Shown here: positions 43,985-54,289 of the stretch, in pieces | How the letters are laid out: each line of letters opens with the position of its first letter | How positions within the stretch are numbered: the first letter of the stretch is position 1 | Assembly (NCBI RefSeq): GCF_026342035.1 | Contig: NZ_JAPENM010000009.1 | Span: 210,194 to 274,193, forward strand | Direction of reading: 5' to 3' | Source of the DNA: Aldersonia sp. NBC_00410 | Lineage (GTDB): Bacteria; Actinomycetota; Actinomycetes; Mycobacteriales; Mycobacteriaceae | DNA length: 64,000 nt | The notes under the pieces: model-generated | Seen by the model: the letters and a program-made list of their open reading frames with translations, nothing else | What the model was told of the DNA's origin: nothing | Database searches by the model: none | Position numbers and translations under genes: made by a program

Positions 43985-45655
43985 CTACTGGCCGGACTCG
44001 CCGATGCTCGGTCCGAGCAGGTCGTCGGCGTCGGTGATGCGGTAGGCGTATCCCTGCTCGGCGAGAAAGCGCTGCCGGTGCGCGGCGTACTCGGCGTCGA
44101 GCGTGTCCCGCGCGACGACCGAATAGAAGTGCGCCTGCCCACCGTCGTGCTTGGGTCGAAGCAGCCGGCCGAGTCGCTGCGCCTCCTCCTGGCGGGAGCC
44201 GAACGTGCCCGATACCTGCACCGCGACCGACGCCTCGGGCAGGTCGATGGAGAAGTTCGCCACCTTGCTGACCACCAGCACCGGGATCTCGCCCTGCCGG
44301 AAGGCGTCGAACAATGTCTCCCGTTCCTTGGTCCTGGTCGAGCCCTGGATGACCGGCGCATTCAGCGCTTCGCCGAGCTCGTCGAGCTGGTCGAGGTAGG
44401 CGCCGATCACCAGCGTCGGGGCGTCGGCGTGCTTGGCCAGGATCGACTTCACCACCGCGATCTTCGTGTGCACGGTGGAGCACAACTTGTAGCGCTCCTC
44501 CGGTTCCGCGGTCGCGTAGCTCATCCGTTCCGCGTCGGTAAGCGTGACCCGCACCTCGATGCACTCGGCCGGCGCGATCCAGCCCTGCGCCTCGATGTCC
44601 TTCCACGGCGCGTCGTAGCGCTTGGGGCCGATCAGCGAGAAGACGTCGCCCTCGCGGCCGTCCTCGCGCACCAGCGTGGCGGTGAGCCCGAGACGGCGAC
44701 GCGACTGCAGGTCGGCTGTCATCCGGAACACCGGCGCGGGCAGCAGATGCACCTCGTCGTAGATAACCAGGCCCCAGTCGCGCGAGTCGAACAACTCGAG
44801 ATGCTTGTACTCGCCCTTCGTGCGCCGGGTGACCACCTGATAGGTCGCGATGGTGACCGGGCGGATCTCCTTCTTCTCGCCGGAATACTCGCCGATCTCC
44901 TCCTCGGTCAGCGAGGTGCGGGCGATCAGTTCGCGCTTCCACTGCCGACCGGCGACCGTGTTGGTGACCAGGATCAGCGTGGTCGCCTTCGCCTTGGCCA
45001 TCGCGGCGGCACCGACCATCGTCTTACCGGCACCGCACGGCAGCACCACCACCCCCGAGCCGCCCGCCCAGAACGAGTCGGCGGCCATCTCCTGGTAGTC
45101 GCGCAGATGCCATTCCTTGGTTGCGAAGTCGAGCTCGATCTCGTGCGCTTCGCCGTCCACGTACCCGGCCAGATCCTCGGCGGGCCAGCCCACCTTGAGC
45201 AACATCTGCTTGAGCCGGCCGCGTTCGCTCGGGTGCACGATCACGGTGTCGTCGTCGATCCGGGCACCGATCATCGGGCTGATCTTCTTGTGCCGCAATA
45301 TCTCTTCGAGCACCGCGCGGTCCAAGCTGACCAGGGTGAGACCGTGCGCGGGGTTCTTCACCAACTGCAGCCGGCCGTAGCGCGCCATCGTCTCCACGAT
45401 GTCGACGAGCAACGGCTGCGGGACGGCGTACCGAGAGAATCGGACCAGCGCGTCCACGACCTGCTCGGCGTCGTGCCCGGCGGCACGGGCATTCCACAAC
45501 GCCAGCGGCGTGACCCGGTAGGTGTGCACGTGCTCGGGGGCGCGTTCGAGTTCGGCGAACGGAGCGATGGCTTGCCGCGCCTCGTTCGACTGCGCGTGGT
45601 CCACCTCGAGCAGCAGTGTCTTGTCGGATTGGACGATCAACGGTCCGTCGGTCAC
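43985..45655 (-). CDS. ercC3: DNA repair helicase XPB
   Basis: A 556-residue superfamily 2 helicase equivalent to mycobacterial XPB (Rv0861c). The damage-recognition N-terminus is residues 1-180, Walker A is LPCGAGKT (205-212), the DEVH box is 300-303, the RED motif is at 330-332 (VREDGREG) and motif VI is QRLGRLLRP. It unwinds DNA 3' to 5' and has been implicated in repair. The GTG giving MTDGPLIVQSDKT was chosen on homology. An earlier GTG overlapping the upstream stop would add 41 non-conserved residues. Confidence 0.92.
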   Translation of the reverse strand: MTDGPLIVQSDKTLLLEVDHAQSNEARQAIAPFAELERAPEHVHTYRVTPLALWNARAAGHDAEQVVDALVRFSRYAVPQPLLVDIVETMARYGRLQLVKNPAHGLTLVSLDRAVLEEILRHKKISPMIGARIDDDTVIVHPSERGRLKQMLLKVGWPAEDLAGYVDGEAHEIELDFATKEWHLRDYQEMAADSFWAGGSGVVVLPCGAGKTMVGAAAMAKAKATTLILVTNTVAGRQWKRELIARTSLTEEEIGEYSGEKKEIRPVTIATYQVVTRRTKGEYKHLELFDSRDWGLVIYDEVHLLPAPVFRMTADLQSRRRLGLTATLVREDGREGDVFSLIGPKRYDAPWKDIEAQGWIAPAECIEVRVTLTDAERMSYATAEPEERYKLCSTVHTKIAVVKSILAKHADAPTLVIGAYLDQLDELGEALNAPVIQGSTRTKERETLFDAFRQGEIPVLVVSKVANFSIDLPEASVAVQVSGTFGSRQEEAQRLGRLLRPKHDGGQAHFYSVVARDTLDAEYAAHRQRFLAEQGYAYRITDADDLLGPSIGESGQ

Positions 45656-45774
45656 GGTTCCACCCTTCCCGCCCGCCTGCAAAAGGCTGACCTTCCCATT
45701 GTCCAGACCGGAGGGCATTGCTGCCATGATCTGCCGTTCCGGGTGATGGCGAACACGTGCCGGCGGGCCGCTGG

Positions 45775-48066
45775 TCACTCGATGAAGGCCACCGATGCGA
45801 TGCGGTGCAGCGTGAAGTGCCGGATCGCGCCGCTGGTCGGATCGAGCGCATCGAGTGTCCCGCCGCCCACCTTCACCGGCTCCACGATCCGCCTCGTGGC
45901 GCTGCCCTGCGCGTCGATGTACTCGATGCTGACGCTGCGCCGCGCGCGCACCGCGAGCTGCAGGAGGGCGACCGTGGCCGCGCCGCCTGCCCTGGACCCG
46001 TCGGTGCGAACGCCACCGCTGCGCGGCACCTTCTCGGCGCGGTCGCCGGCGCGCAGTTCACGGACCAGCCCGGCGAGCTGTTCGTCCGACGGCGGCTGCG
46101 GCGTGCGCAGCTGGGCGCGGGGGCGCCGCATCGCGATCCGCGCACCGCGCGGACGCAGGTCGACGATCGCACCGGACGCGTTCTCCCCCGCAGGCGCGAA
46201 TCCCGCCGCACGTAGCCGGGCGAGCACATCGGCGAGCGGCGCCTGCGAGATTGCCACGGTCGGCGCGAGCCCGCGCAGGGCCAACTCCTCGGCGACGGGC
46301 GACGCGAGGACCTCGGCGAGCAGCGCCGCATCGTCGCAGCGTACGAACGACGCGGCGACACCGGCGCGCAACTGCCCGTGCCTGCGGGCCACATCGTCGA
46401 TCAGATAGGTCAGCGACTGCGGCACCGGGGTACGCGAATGCGTCGCGAACAGGGCGTGCAGCTCGGCGGCCGTCATGCCCGCGTCGAGCGCGCGCCGCAC
46501 GCTGCTGTCGCCGACCCGATACACCGCGGCACCGCCCGCGGACTCCAGATCCGCGACCAGCGAAATCGAGCGCGCCAGCTCCGGCACCAACGGTCCCGGC
46601 GCGACAACCGTGAGGTCGGCCTGCACCAGCACGTGGTCGACCGGAGCGGGCAACGCGGCGCGCATCTGCGCCTCCTCGTCCCCGCCGTGCAGCAACGCCC
46701 GCCCAGGCGAACTCAGCGCGCCGCGACCGATGATGCCGAGCGCTGCCGCCTCTCGCAGCGTGCCGGTGACCATCGCCTTGGCGAACCGCGCCGCCCACCG
46801 CGGCCGGCGCCAGGCCAGTAGCCGACCGACGTCGGCCGGGTCGAGCGCATCGCCGGTCCGCTGGTCCTCCAGCACGCCGAGCACCAGCCTGCGGTCCCGC
46901 GCCGCCGTCGCGCTGCGCACCTCGACGGACAGGGCACCGATGGGCTTGTCGTTGCTATCCCGCATGCCGATCAGCCAGGGCCGCCGCGGCAGCGTCAGCC
47001 AGGCGTGCGCGAGCACCGCCCAACGCCGCGCGGTGGGGAATTCGCGCCAGGCATCGACCGCGGTGGTCGGCGCCCAGAATTCGTCGGCACCGTCGACCAC
47101 CGGGTCGGGATCGGGCATGCCGCTCGCGATCAGCCCGGCCGCGGCCAGTACCTCCACCACCAGCGACATCCGCTCCTCGTCGATTCCGGTGCTGCGGGCA
47201 ATCCGGCGCAGCTCGCGTACCCCCATGCCGCCGGCGCGCAGGGCGGGGGCCGGCGTGTCGCCGAGCGCGTCGATCACCGCCGCGCAGTGCCGCAGCAACT
47301 CGAGAACCTCGCCGGCGGCGGCGCCGTTCACCTCGGCGGCCTTGTGCCCGACCGTCGCCACCTTCGGCGGTTCGATCGAGCCCGGATCGGTGACCGGCTC
47401 GCCGCGCAGCACCTGCCCGACCTCGTGCGGCAGCTCCACGGTCTGCTCGTCGACCCAGCGCAACAGACCCGTGCCGAGCAGGCGTTGCACCGGCCGATCG
47501 CTCGGTGTCCCCGGTGCGGCGTCGCGCGTGCGCCCGATCGGCGACGTGGTCGCCAGCCGGTCCAGCAGGGCGCGTTCGGTCGAGCCCAGCTGCGCGAGCG
47601 CGACGGACACCTCACGCTCGGTCAGTACTTCCACCGGTTCCATGGTGCGGCCGATCGGCCACGGCACCGCGTCCGAGATCATCGGTGCCAGCCGCAGCGC
47701 ATCGGGTTCGCCCCAGACCAGCGCACGGGCACGCAATTGGGCAAGCGCACCATCGACGACCTTGACACTCGCCCGGGACCCGACCGTATCTCGAATTCGC
47801 TCCAGCGGCACCGGGCGGTCCTGGGCCTGCTCGAGCACCAACGCCTCGATCACCGCGAACACGACGGTGCTCAGCTCGTCCGCACTGCGTAGCACCGACG
47901 CCCGTTGTTCGGCGCGTCCGGCGAGCACGAGCATCGATTGCGGGATCGGCACGGTGAGATCGGGGCGCAGCCGCAGCAACTCCACGAGCTGCTCGTCGGA
48001 GCACGCGCCGAGCCACTCGGCAAGTGCCTGGGTGTCGGAATTCTCGGCGCCACGGATCGCTGTCAT
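45775..48066 (-). CDS. Helicase-associated protein, Rv0862c-like
   Basis: A 763-residue protein without Walker motifs. It starts with a winged-helix-rich region (LAEWLGACSDEQLVELLRLR) and carries a Helicase_C_3/XPB-Ssl2-like domain at about residues 470-610 (VDHVLVQADLTVVAPGPL, RVGDSSVRRALDAGMTAAEL). It ends in a WYL-like strand pattern (SVSIEYIDAQGSATRRIVEP). It lies just upstream of xpb on the same strand, as in mycobacteria, so a partner role in repair is likely but unproven. It is divergent from a 62-residue ORF. Confidence 0.87.
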   Translation of the reverse strand: MTAIRGAENSDTQALAEWLGACSDEQLVELLRLRPDLTVPIPQSMLVLAGRAEQRASVLRSADELSTVVFAVIEALVLEQAQDRPVPLERIRDTVGSRASVKVVDGALAQLRARALVWGEPDALRLAPMISDAVPWPIGRTMEPVEVLTEREVSVALAQLGSTERALLDRLATTSPIGRTRDAAPGTPSDRPVQRLLGTGLLRWVDEQTVELPHEVGQVLRGEPVTDPGSIEPPKVATVGHKAAEVNGAAAGEVLELLRHCAAVIDALGDTPAPALRAGGMGVRELRRIARSTGIDEERMSLVVEVLAAAGLIASGMPDPDPVVDGADEFWAPTTAVDAWREFPTARRWAVLAHAWLTLPRRPWLIGMRDSNDKPIGALSVEVRSATAARDRRLVLGVLEDQRTGDALDPADVGRLLAWRRPRWAARFAKAMVTGTLREAAALGIIGRGALSSPGRALLHGGDEEAQMRAALPAPVDHVLVQADLTVVAPGPLVPELARSISLVADLESAGGAAVYRVGDSSVRRALDAGMTAAELHALFATHSRTPVPQSLTYLIDDVARRHGQLRAGVAASFVRCDDAALLAEVLASPVAEELALRGLAPTVAISQAPLADVLARLRAAGFAPAGENASGAIVDLRPRGARIAMRRPRAQLRTPQPPSDEQLAGLVRELRAGDRAEKVPRSGGVRTDGSRAGGAATVALLQLAVRARRSVSIEYIDAQGSATRRIVEPVKVGGGTLDALDPTSGAIRHFTLHRIASVAFIE

Positions 48067-48133
48067 CGCCTCTCAGCGTAGAGACAGGCGGTCCGCGCTG
48101 TACCGCGAGGCGAGTCGATGTAAAAATGGTCGT

Positions 48134-48322
48134 GTGGTCAATAAATCGAAGAAGCCGTATGTCGATCCAGGGTGGCCGAAGCTCGCGGACGGCGAAATTG
48201 CCGTAACGGAGCTTTCCTCGACCCGTTCGGGCGGTCTGTCGCCGTTCGGCGAGGAAATCGAGTTCCCGCGTCCCGTCGAGGAACTGCCGTACATGCACCC
48301 GCATACGGTGATCAATCGATAG
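48134..48322 (+). CDS. Small conserved hypothetical protein (Rv0863-like position)
   Basis: A 62-residue protein starting GTG (MVNKSKKPYVDPGWPKLADG) and ending LPYMHPHTVINR. It lies divergent from the helicase-associated gene by 67 bases and ends just before a perfect terminator. Typical nocardial codon use and the terminator support it being real. TAAAAAT lies about 8 bases before the GTG, consistent with a leaderless promoter. The position matches Rv0863 between the helicase pair and rpfA. No known domain or function. Confidence 0.7.
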   Translation: MVNKSKKPYVDPGWPKLADGEIAVTELSSTRSGGLSPFGEEIEFPRPVEELPYMHPHTVINR

Positions 48323-48340
48323 TCCACCCACGTCCAGCAA

Positions 48341-48375
48341 AAAGGACCCCGCGCCTGCCCGGCGCGGGGTCCTTT
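48341..48375. terminator. Strong bidirectional terminator before rpfA
   Basis: A perfect 15-bp stem, AAAGGACCCCGCGCC with its complement, and a TGCCC loop. The A-run and T-run at the two ends make it intrinsic in both directions. It separates the small ORF and rpfA, which converge. Confidence 0.92.
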
Positions 48376-48421
48376 CCAACTGCGAGGGCTGCCGAAAGTT
48401 CGAGGGCCCCGGTGTTCGGAG

Positions 48422-49315
<894 letters not shown>

Positions 49316-49474
49316 TCAGAACGTACGACGATCGGCGCCAAAAATCACCATTCGGTAACTTCGTGTCGAATGAGCGGAATTGCCGGGCGATTTCGTGATT
49401 TTCCACAATTCCCAGCTAGTGACGGCGTGTCCGTGCCGAGAGCGTTCCGAGGCCCCGCCGTAACCCCGTCGTTA

Positions 49475-49490
49475 TGTGAGGAAGCTCACA
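49475..49490. promoter_or_regulatory. CRP-family binding site upstream of rpfA
   Basis: TGTGA-GGAAGC-TCACA is an exact match to the CRP consensus (TGTGA-N6-TCACA). It lies about 200 bases upstream of the riboswitch and 412 bases upstream of the rpfA start. In M. tuberculosis the CRP protein Rv3676 controls rpfA. It is also 28 bases inside the gap from the end of a small leftward membrane gene. The rest of this gap (49276-49474) holds no gene that I can see, only the presumed rpfA promoter. Confidence 0.75.
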
Positions 49491-49517
49491 GAAGCTGGAC
49501 GGGTGTTCGGTGCACTG

Positions 49518-49736
49518 TCAGCGGCGGGCGCGACGCCCCGAGCGCAGCGTGAAAACAAGCGCGAGCAGGAAGCCGGCCGGCGCGGCGAGCGCGATGAGGT
49601 ACAGCGGCAAACCCGGCTCGCGCTCGCTCACGGCCGGAACGACGAAGATCGCCGCGATGGCGACGAGCCCGACGACGAACAGCGCGAGCGCGACGTGGAG
49701 CAGCGCATTATTGGGCTTATCGACGGCGGCGGACAC
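49518..49736 (-). CDS. Small integral membrane protein
   Basis: A 72-residue protein with two membrane segments (HVALALFVVGLVAIAAIFVV and LYLIALAAPAGFLLALVFTL) and a basic end SGRRARR. The first is preceded by MSAAVDKPNN. The GTG start is at 49734-49736. The 454 bases to the next leftward gene rpfA hold its riboswitch and promoter, so it is a separate unit. It resembles small proteins found next to cspB in mycolata. Function is unknown. Confidence 0.72.
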   Translation of the reverse strand: MSAAVDKPNNALLHVALALFVVGLVAIAAIFVVPAVSEREPGLPLYLIALAAPAGFLLALVFTLRSGRRARR

Positions 49737-49858
49737 GTTTCCACGGTAGAACCACTAGTCCGGGCGAGAGCGGGGCGGGGTAGAATTCCGGCAGTGCGCG
49801 TCCCGATCAGAGCGGGGCGCGTTGCTTGTGTGCAACGACGAATGGACGGGTGAGCGCT

Positions 49859-50272
49859 GTGCCAACCGGCAAGGTGAAGTGGTACGACGTGGAGAAGGGC
49901 TTCGGCTTCCTCTCGCAGGACGAAGGCGAAGACGTCTACGTGCGCTCGTCAGCGCTGCCGCAGGGCATCGAGGCGCTCAAGCCCGGCCAGCGTGTCGAGT
50001 TCGGCATGGCGGCGGGCCGGCGCGGTCCGCAGGCGTTGTCACTGAAGGTGCTCGACCCGCTGCCCTCCGTTCGGCAGAGCGCAGGCGTGCGCAAGGAGGC
50101 GCCGCAGCGCAAGCACACGCCCGACGAGCTACACGGCATGATCCAGGACATGTTCACGCTGCTCGAGGACCAGGTGCAGCCGATGCTGCAGAAGGGCAAG
50201 TACCCCGAACGCAAGACCTCGGCCCGGATCTCCGAGGTGCTGCGCGCGGTCGCTCGCGAACTCGATTCCTGA
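49859..50272 (+). CDS. cspB: Long cold-shock protein (CspB-like)
   Basis: A 137-residue protein with an N-terminal cold-shock domain (residues 1-65) and a C-terminal helical extension of about 70 residues. RNP1 is KGFGFL and RNP2 is VYVRSSAL, with PTGKVKWYD at the start. It matches the long mycobacterial CspB (Rv0871) rather than the 67-residue CspA. It binds single-stranded RNA or DNA. The GTG was chosen because it places the domain at the N-terminus. The C-terminal part ([18 protein letters not shown]) is of unknown role. Confidence 0.88.
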   Translation: MPTGKVKWYDVEKGFGFLSQDEGEDVYVRSSALPQGIEALKPGQRVEFGMAAGRRGPQALSLKVLDPLPSVRQSAGVRKEAPQRKHTPDELHGMIQDMFTLLEDQVQPMLQKGKYPERKTSARISEVLRAVARELDS

Positions 50273-50314
50273 CGGCGCCGTCCGCCCGCCGCGTTTACCG
50301 CCGCGTCCGCCTGC

Positions 50315-50815
50315 TCACGCCGTCTTGATTGCCCAAACGGCGCGCGCAAACGGGAGGCCGTTCTCGTCGATGACCGCCGACGGCAGCTGAATCTCGACAC
50401 CGTTGAGCTGCCAAGCCGGGCTGTGGTCGGACACGACGGTGACCGCATCGGTCTCGCCGGACTGGTAGTTGCGTACCTGCTGCTCCAGGTCACCGTCCGG
50501 GGTTTCGTAGACCATCACCATTCGCCACGGCGCGGTCGCGATGTCCTTGGGCAGCGACAGCTGCAGCGGCTGGCCGGCGGGCACGTCGAGCTCCGCGATC
50601 TCGCCATGCGTGCACTCCTGCAGGTCGAACGAGCAGTACTCGCGCGGCGGCACCGTGGTCGTCTCGCCGTAGGCGTATGCGGTGATCTCGGGGGGACGCT
50701 CGTCGGTGTTGCCGATCGCGACCACCACGAACACAGCGGCGGCGACCACCACGACGAGCGCGAGCACTGCGAGCCCGAGAACGACACGGCCGGAACGGGT
50801 TCGAACAAAGCTCAC
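50315..50815 (-). CDS. DUF2771 exported or membrane-anchored protein
   Basis: A 166-residue protein with an uncleaved-looking N-terminal membrane anchor (VVLGLAVLALVVVVAAAVFV, residues 11-30) and an extracellular domain with two cysteines (YCSFDLQEC) placed for a disulfide. It fits DUF2771, Rv0875c in M. tuberculosis. Its GTG overlaps the stop of the MFS gene upstream (GTGA), so the two are translated together. Function is unknown. A structural role beside the transporter is possible. Confidence 0.85.
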   Translation of the reverse strand: MSFVRTRSGRVVLGLAVLALVVVVAAAVFVVVAIGNTDERPPEITAYAYGETTTVPPREYCSFDLQECTHGEIAELDVPAGQPLQLSLPKDIATAPWRMVMVYETPDGDLEQQVRNYQSGETDAVTVVSDHSPAWQLNGVEIQLPSAVIDENGLPFARAVWAIKTA

Positions 50816-52503
50816 GGTGCGAATTTTCCTGTCGTCTGATGGATTCTCAGGTTCCCGCCCGGCACTTCCTGGTCGGCGTGCACCGGGCGGTTGCCGCCGA
50901 GCCCGGGCAGCAACGAGCGACCCCGGTAACTCATGACGGTCTGCGCCAGCCCGAGCACGAGCACGAGCGAGATCACGGTGAACCCTATCCAGAACTCGGT
51001 CGGCAGCATCACACCGAAGGCACCACCGATCACCCAACTCAGCTGCAGTACGGTCTCCGACCTGCCGAACGCGGACGCGACCGACTCCTCCGGCAGGTCC
51101 TGTTGGATCGACGCGTCCAACGACACCTTGGCCAGCGCACTCGCACACGCGCCCACCAGGGTGGCCAGCGCCGCCATCCACAAGCTGTCCGCGAACGCCG
51201 CCCCGATCGACACGACCGTCACCGCGATCGCGCAGCGCAGCACAATCAGCGTGGGTCTACCAAGTTGCAGCCGCGCGCCCGTCGCATTGCCGGCGAAGTT
51301 GCCCAGGGCCGCGGCAACACCGACCAGACCGAGCATCAACGCCTGCTGCAGCGGATCATGTTCGGTGCGGGACTTCGCCACGAACGCGATATAGAGGGTG
51401 ATGAAGCCGGTCAGGACGCGGATCGTGCTGTTACCCCACAGCCCGGTCACCACGGTCCGGCCAAGCGGCTGACGTCGCTTGCTCGGTTTCACCGCCGCCG
51501 CGCGGTCTCGGCCGATCACCTCCGTCGCGGCGTCCACGCCGTGATAGCTGAGCGTCGTCGGCACCTCGCCCTCGGTGACCTCGACCCAGGACGGGATGCG
51601 CAGGCTCAGGTAGGCGCCGCCCGCGGCGAGCACCGCGGTGAACCAGAGCGCGCCGATCGAACCCGCTGCCCACGCCACGCCGGCGGCGATCGCGCCCGCC
51701 CCGATCGTCCCGCCGAGCAGGCCGAACACCGTAAGCCGCGAATTGGTGCGGACGAGGTCGATTTCGGGCGGCAGCACGCGTGGGGTGACCGCACTCTTGA
51801 GCACTGCGAAGGATTTGCTCAGTACCAGCATGACAAGAGCGATCGGATACAAGGCCCAGGTGTCGAAGTTGAAGATCAGCAGCACCGCGAGCACACCGCG
51901 GGCGGCGAACGACGCGGCGAGCGCGACGCGCCGACCGCGCTGCAACCGGTCCAGCATCGGCCCGATGAGCGGGGCGATCAACGCGAACGGGGCGATCGTG
52001 ATGAGCAGATAGAGCGCGACGTTCATCTTGCTCTCGGCGGTGGCCGCGGAGAAGAACAGCGTGTTCGCGAGCGCGACGGCGACCGCCGCATCGGTGGCGA
52101 AATTGGCCATCGTGGCGTAGGTGAGCGCGGTCAGTCCGGACTTGTCCGCGCCGTCGGCCTTGGCCGCGCGCTGGAAGGTCGCGATCCCGCGTCCGGTCAG
52201 CTCGCGACTGCGCATTGCGGCCACCCGGGTGACGGTCAGCTTGCGTGGCGTACGGACACCGGATGGGCGCGGCTCGGCGTCCTGATCCGGCGATGCCTGC
52301 GGATCTTGTGGTTCCTGGCGCGGCGGATTCAACGGCGGCAGCGGTGGCAGTGGCGGGCGGCGCGCCGACCCCTGCGGCGGCGGGTAATTGTCGAACCCCG
52401 GGTGCTGTGCCGCCTGACGATTTCCGTCCCGGTCGGGGCCGCCCGACGACCGAGACGCGCGTGCCCCACGGTCGTGCGGGGCATTCGGCTCGCGGGACTC
52501 CAT
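50812..52503 (-). CDS. MFS-type transporter, Rv0876c-like
   Basis: A 563-residue protein with about 12 membrane segments and a hydrophilic N-terminal tail of about 110 residues rich in Pro, Arg and Asp (PPLPPLPPLNPPRQEP). The transport part includes LIGPMLDRLQRGRRVALAAS and VTPRVLPPEIDLVRTNSRL, as in the MFS branch near Rv0876c. The proline-rich cytoplasmic tail is a possible interaction site. It is coupled to the DUF2771 gene by a 4-base overlap. The ATG giving MESREPN was chosen. Substrate unknown. Confidence 0.85.
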   Translation of the reverse strand: MESREPNAPHDRGARASRSSGGPDRDGNRQAAQHPGFDNYPPPQGSARRPPLPPLPPLNPPRQEPQDPQASPDQDAEPRPSGVRTPRKLTVTRVAAMRSRELTGRGIATFQRAAKADGADKSGLTALTYATMANFATDAAVAVALANTLFFSAATAESKMNVALYLLITIAPFALIAPLIGPMLDRLQRGRRVALAASFAARGVLAVLLIFNFDTWALYPIALVMLVLSKSFAVLKSAVTPRVLPPEIDLVRTNSRLTVFGLLGGTIGAGAIAAGVAWAAGSIGALWFTAVLAAGGAYLSLRIPSWVEVTEGEVPTTLSYHGVDAATEVIGRDRAAAVKPSKRRQPLGRTVVTGLWGNSTIRVLTGFITLYIAFVAKSRTEHDPLQQALMLGLVGVAAALGNFAGNATGARLQLGRPTLIVLRCAIAVTVVSIGAAFADSLWMAALATLVGACASALAKVSLDASIQQDLPEESVASAFGRSETVLQLSWVIGGAFGVMLPTEFWIGFTVISLVLVLGLAQTVMSYRGRSLLPGLGGNRPVHADQEVPGGNLRIHQTTGKFAP

Positions 52504-52564
52504 CACGGAACAATTCTGTCCCACTTCACCGACAAAGGACCACAATGCCTGCGCATGCGGCACG

Positions 52565-53368
52565 TCACGGCACGAAGCGAACCTCGAAGGTCGTCGGCCA
52601 GTACTTACCGGTCAGCAGGAAACGATCCGTACCGGGCAGCTGCGCAATGCCGTTGAGCACGTCGATCCCGGCCTGCGAGGGCAGCGCGCGGCGCAGCGCA
52701 CCGGCATCGATCACGGCCAGCGCGGTGCCGGTGTCCGGGTCGATCCGCAGAATCGTGTCGGTCTGCCAGAGGTTGGCGTAGATGGTGCCGTCCTCTGCGC
52801 ACTCGAGTTCGTTGATCGGGACGTCGCCGTAACCGACCAGGTCGACGGTGCGCACCGGAGCGAATGTCGCCGGGTCGCGGAAGGTGAGGCGACGAGTCCC
52901 GTTGCTCATCACGATCAGCCGCTGGTCCCCGGTGCGCTGGGTGCACAACCCCCACCCCTCGCCGTCGTAGCCGACGCGTCGACGTTCGGCGAGCGTGACC
53001 GGATCCCGCTCGATCGCGACATGGTCCTTCCAGGTCACCTGCCAGATGCCGGCGCCGGTCGAGGTGATGCCCTCCCCGAACATCGGCGCGGGCAGATCCG
53101 CGCGGCGCTGCTCGGCGCCGGTGCCGAGGTCGGTCGCGCTCACCCACGACGTGCCGACCATCCCGGTGCCCTCCAGCAACGTCTCGCCGGCAACCTCGAA
53201 GCCCTCGGTGAACGCCTTGGGATCATGCGGCCGCGTGGCCACCACTTCGACCTGCATCGGTGCGTGTGCGGGGGTCGGCGCCGGTGCGGGAGTGGCCGCA
53301 GGATCGGAGCAACCCCACGCCAAACTCGCTCCGACGAGGGTCACCAAAAAGGCGCGACGGGCATGCAT
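52565..53368 (-). CDS. Glutaminyl-peptide cyclotransferase lipoprotein
   Basis: A 267-residue exported protein. The signal peptide ends LAWGC with C20 as the lipidated residue. It folds as a plant-type glutaminyl cyclase (beta-propeller), with PHDPKAFTEGFE, VPINELECAEDGTIYANLWQ and the terminal GTDRFLLTGKYWPTTFEV. It converts N-terminal glutamine to pyroglutamate on secreted peptides. The ATG giving MHARRAF was chosen. It is divergent from the DUF3027 gene, with 51 bases between. Confidence 0.88.
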   Translation of the reverse strand: MHARRAFLVTLVGASLAWGCSDPAATPAPAPTPAHAPMQVEVVATRPHDPKAFTEGFEVAGETLLEGTGMVGTSWVSATDLGTGAEQRRADLPAPMFGEGITSTGAGIWQVTWKDHVAIERDPVTLAERRRVGYDGEGWGLCTQRTGDQRLIVMSNGTRRLTFRDPATFAPVRTVDLVGYGDVPINELECAEDGTIYANLWQTDTILRIDPDTGTALAVIDAGALRRALPSQAGIDVLNGIAQLPGTDRFLLTGKYWPTTFEVRFVP

Positions 53369-53419
53369 GCGGCCCAGCATGGCAGCCGCACCGCTGCACT
53401 GTCCGGGCTATACGGCAAA

Positions 53420-54289
53420 ATGGAGAACGTGAGCGCCGGTACCACGCAGACCTTGCCCGCCCCCCGCCCGATCTTGGCCGAGGCGGTCGACCTCGCACGG
53501 TCGGCGCTGCTCGACCTTGGCGAGACGTCGATAGGCGACTACCTCGGTGTTTCCACCGAGGATGAGACCGCCGCGACTCATCGATTCGCCGCGACGATGC
53601 CCGGCTACCGTGGCTGGCAGTGGGCGGTCGTGCTGGCCGCTGCGCCGGCAGCCGACGAGGTCACGGTCAGCGAGTCGGTCCTGCTGCCCGGACCCGATGC
53701 CCTGATCGCGCCCGAGTGGGTGCCATGGGATCAGCGCATCCGCCCCGGCGATCTCGGACCTGGCGATCTGCTCGCGCCCACGGCTCACGATGAGCGGTTG
53801 GTGCCGGGATTTGTCGCCAACGGGGACCCCGAGATCGACGAGGTCGCCGTCGAGATCGGGCTCGGCCGCAAGCAGGTGATGAGTCTCGACGGCCGCGTCG
53901 ACGCCGCCCAGCGCTGGCACGACGGCGACTACGGCCCGGACACGGAGATGGCCAAGGCCGCCGTATCGGTATGCGGGCTGTGCGGCTTCTACCTGCCGCT
54001 CGCCGGCTCGCTGCACAACGCGTTCGGCGTCTGCGGAAACGAATTCGCGATGGACGGCCGGGTGGTGCACACCGAGTTCGGTTGCGGCGCACATTCGGAC
54101 ACCGCACTGCCGACCGGCGCCGGTTCGCCGGCCTACGCCGCCTTCGACGATGCCGCCGTCGAGGTGGTCACCCTCGCGCCGCCACGCAGCGAAGCTGCCG
54201 CGGCGTCGGGCACGGATGCCGGACAGGCAGCACAGTCCGCGGAGACCACCGCGCCGCCCGCCGACCAGGACCCGGCATCATCGCCCTAG
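53420..54289 (+). CDS. DUF3027 zinc-ribbon-like protein
   Basis: A 289-residue actinobacterial DUF3027 protein. A C-terminal Cys cluster at about residues 190-222 (VCGLCGFYLPL, VCGNEF, FGCGAHS) could bind zinc. The middle carries GYRGWQWAVVLA and PEWVPWDQRIRPGDLGPGDL, strongly family-like. The last 40 residues are low-complexity Ala/Pro. Its TAG lies inside the start of the sacsin-like gene, so the two are coupled. Function is unknown. The partnership with the ATPase is conserved as far as I recall. Confidence 0.85.
   Translation: MENVSAGTTQTLPAPRPILAEAVDLARSALLDLGETSIGDYLGVSTEDETAATHRFAATMPGYRGWQWAVVLAAAPAADEVTVSESVLLPGPDALIAPEWVPWDQRIRPGDLGPGDLLAPTAHDERLVPGFVANGDPEIDEVAVEIGLGRKQVMSLDGRVDAAQRWHDGDYGPDTEMAKAAVSVCGLCGFYLPLAGSLHNAFGVCGNEFAMDGRVVHTEFGCGAHSDTALPTGAGSPAYAAFDDAAVEVVTLAPPRSEAAAASGTDAGQAAQSAETTAPPADQDPASSP

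Noticed and set aside
45656..45778. Longer XPB starting at the GTG that overlaps the upstream stop
   Set aside because: The added 41 residues have no family match, and the GTG at 45655 matches the known XPB N-terminus.
44078..46408. A 776-codon plus-strand frame
   Set aside because: Antisense to XPB and the helicase-associated gene. Composition is typical of a GC-rich shadow.
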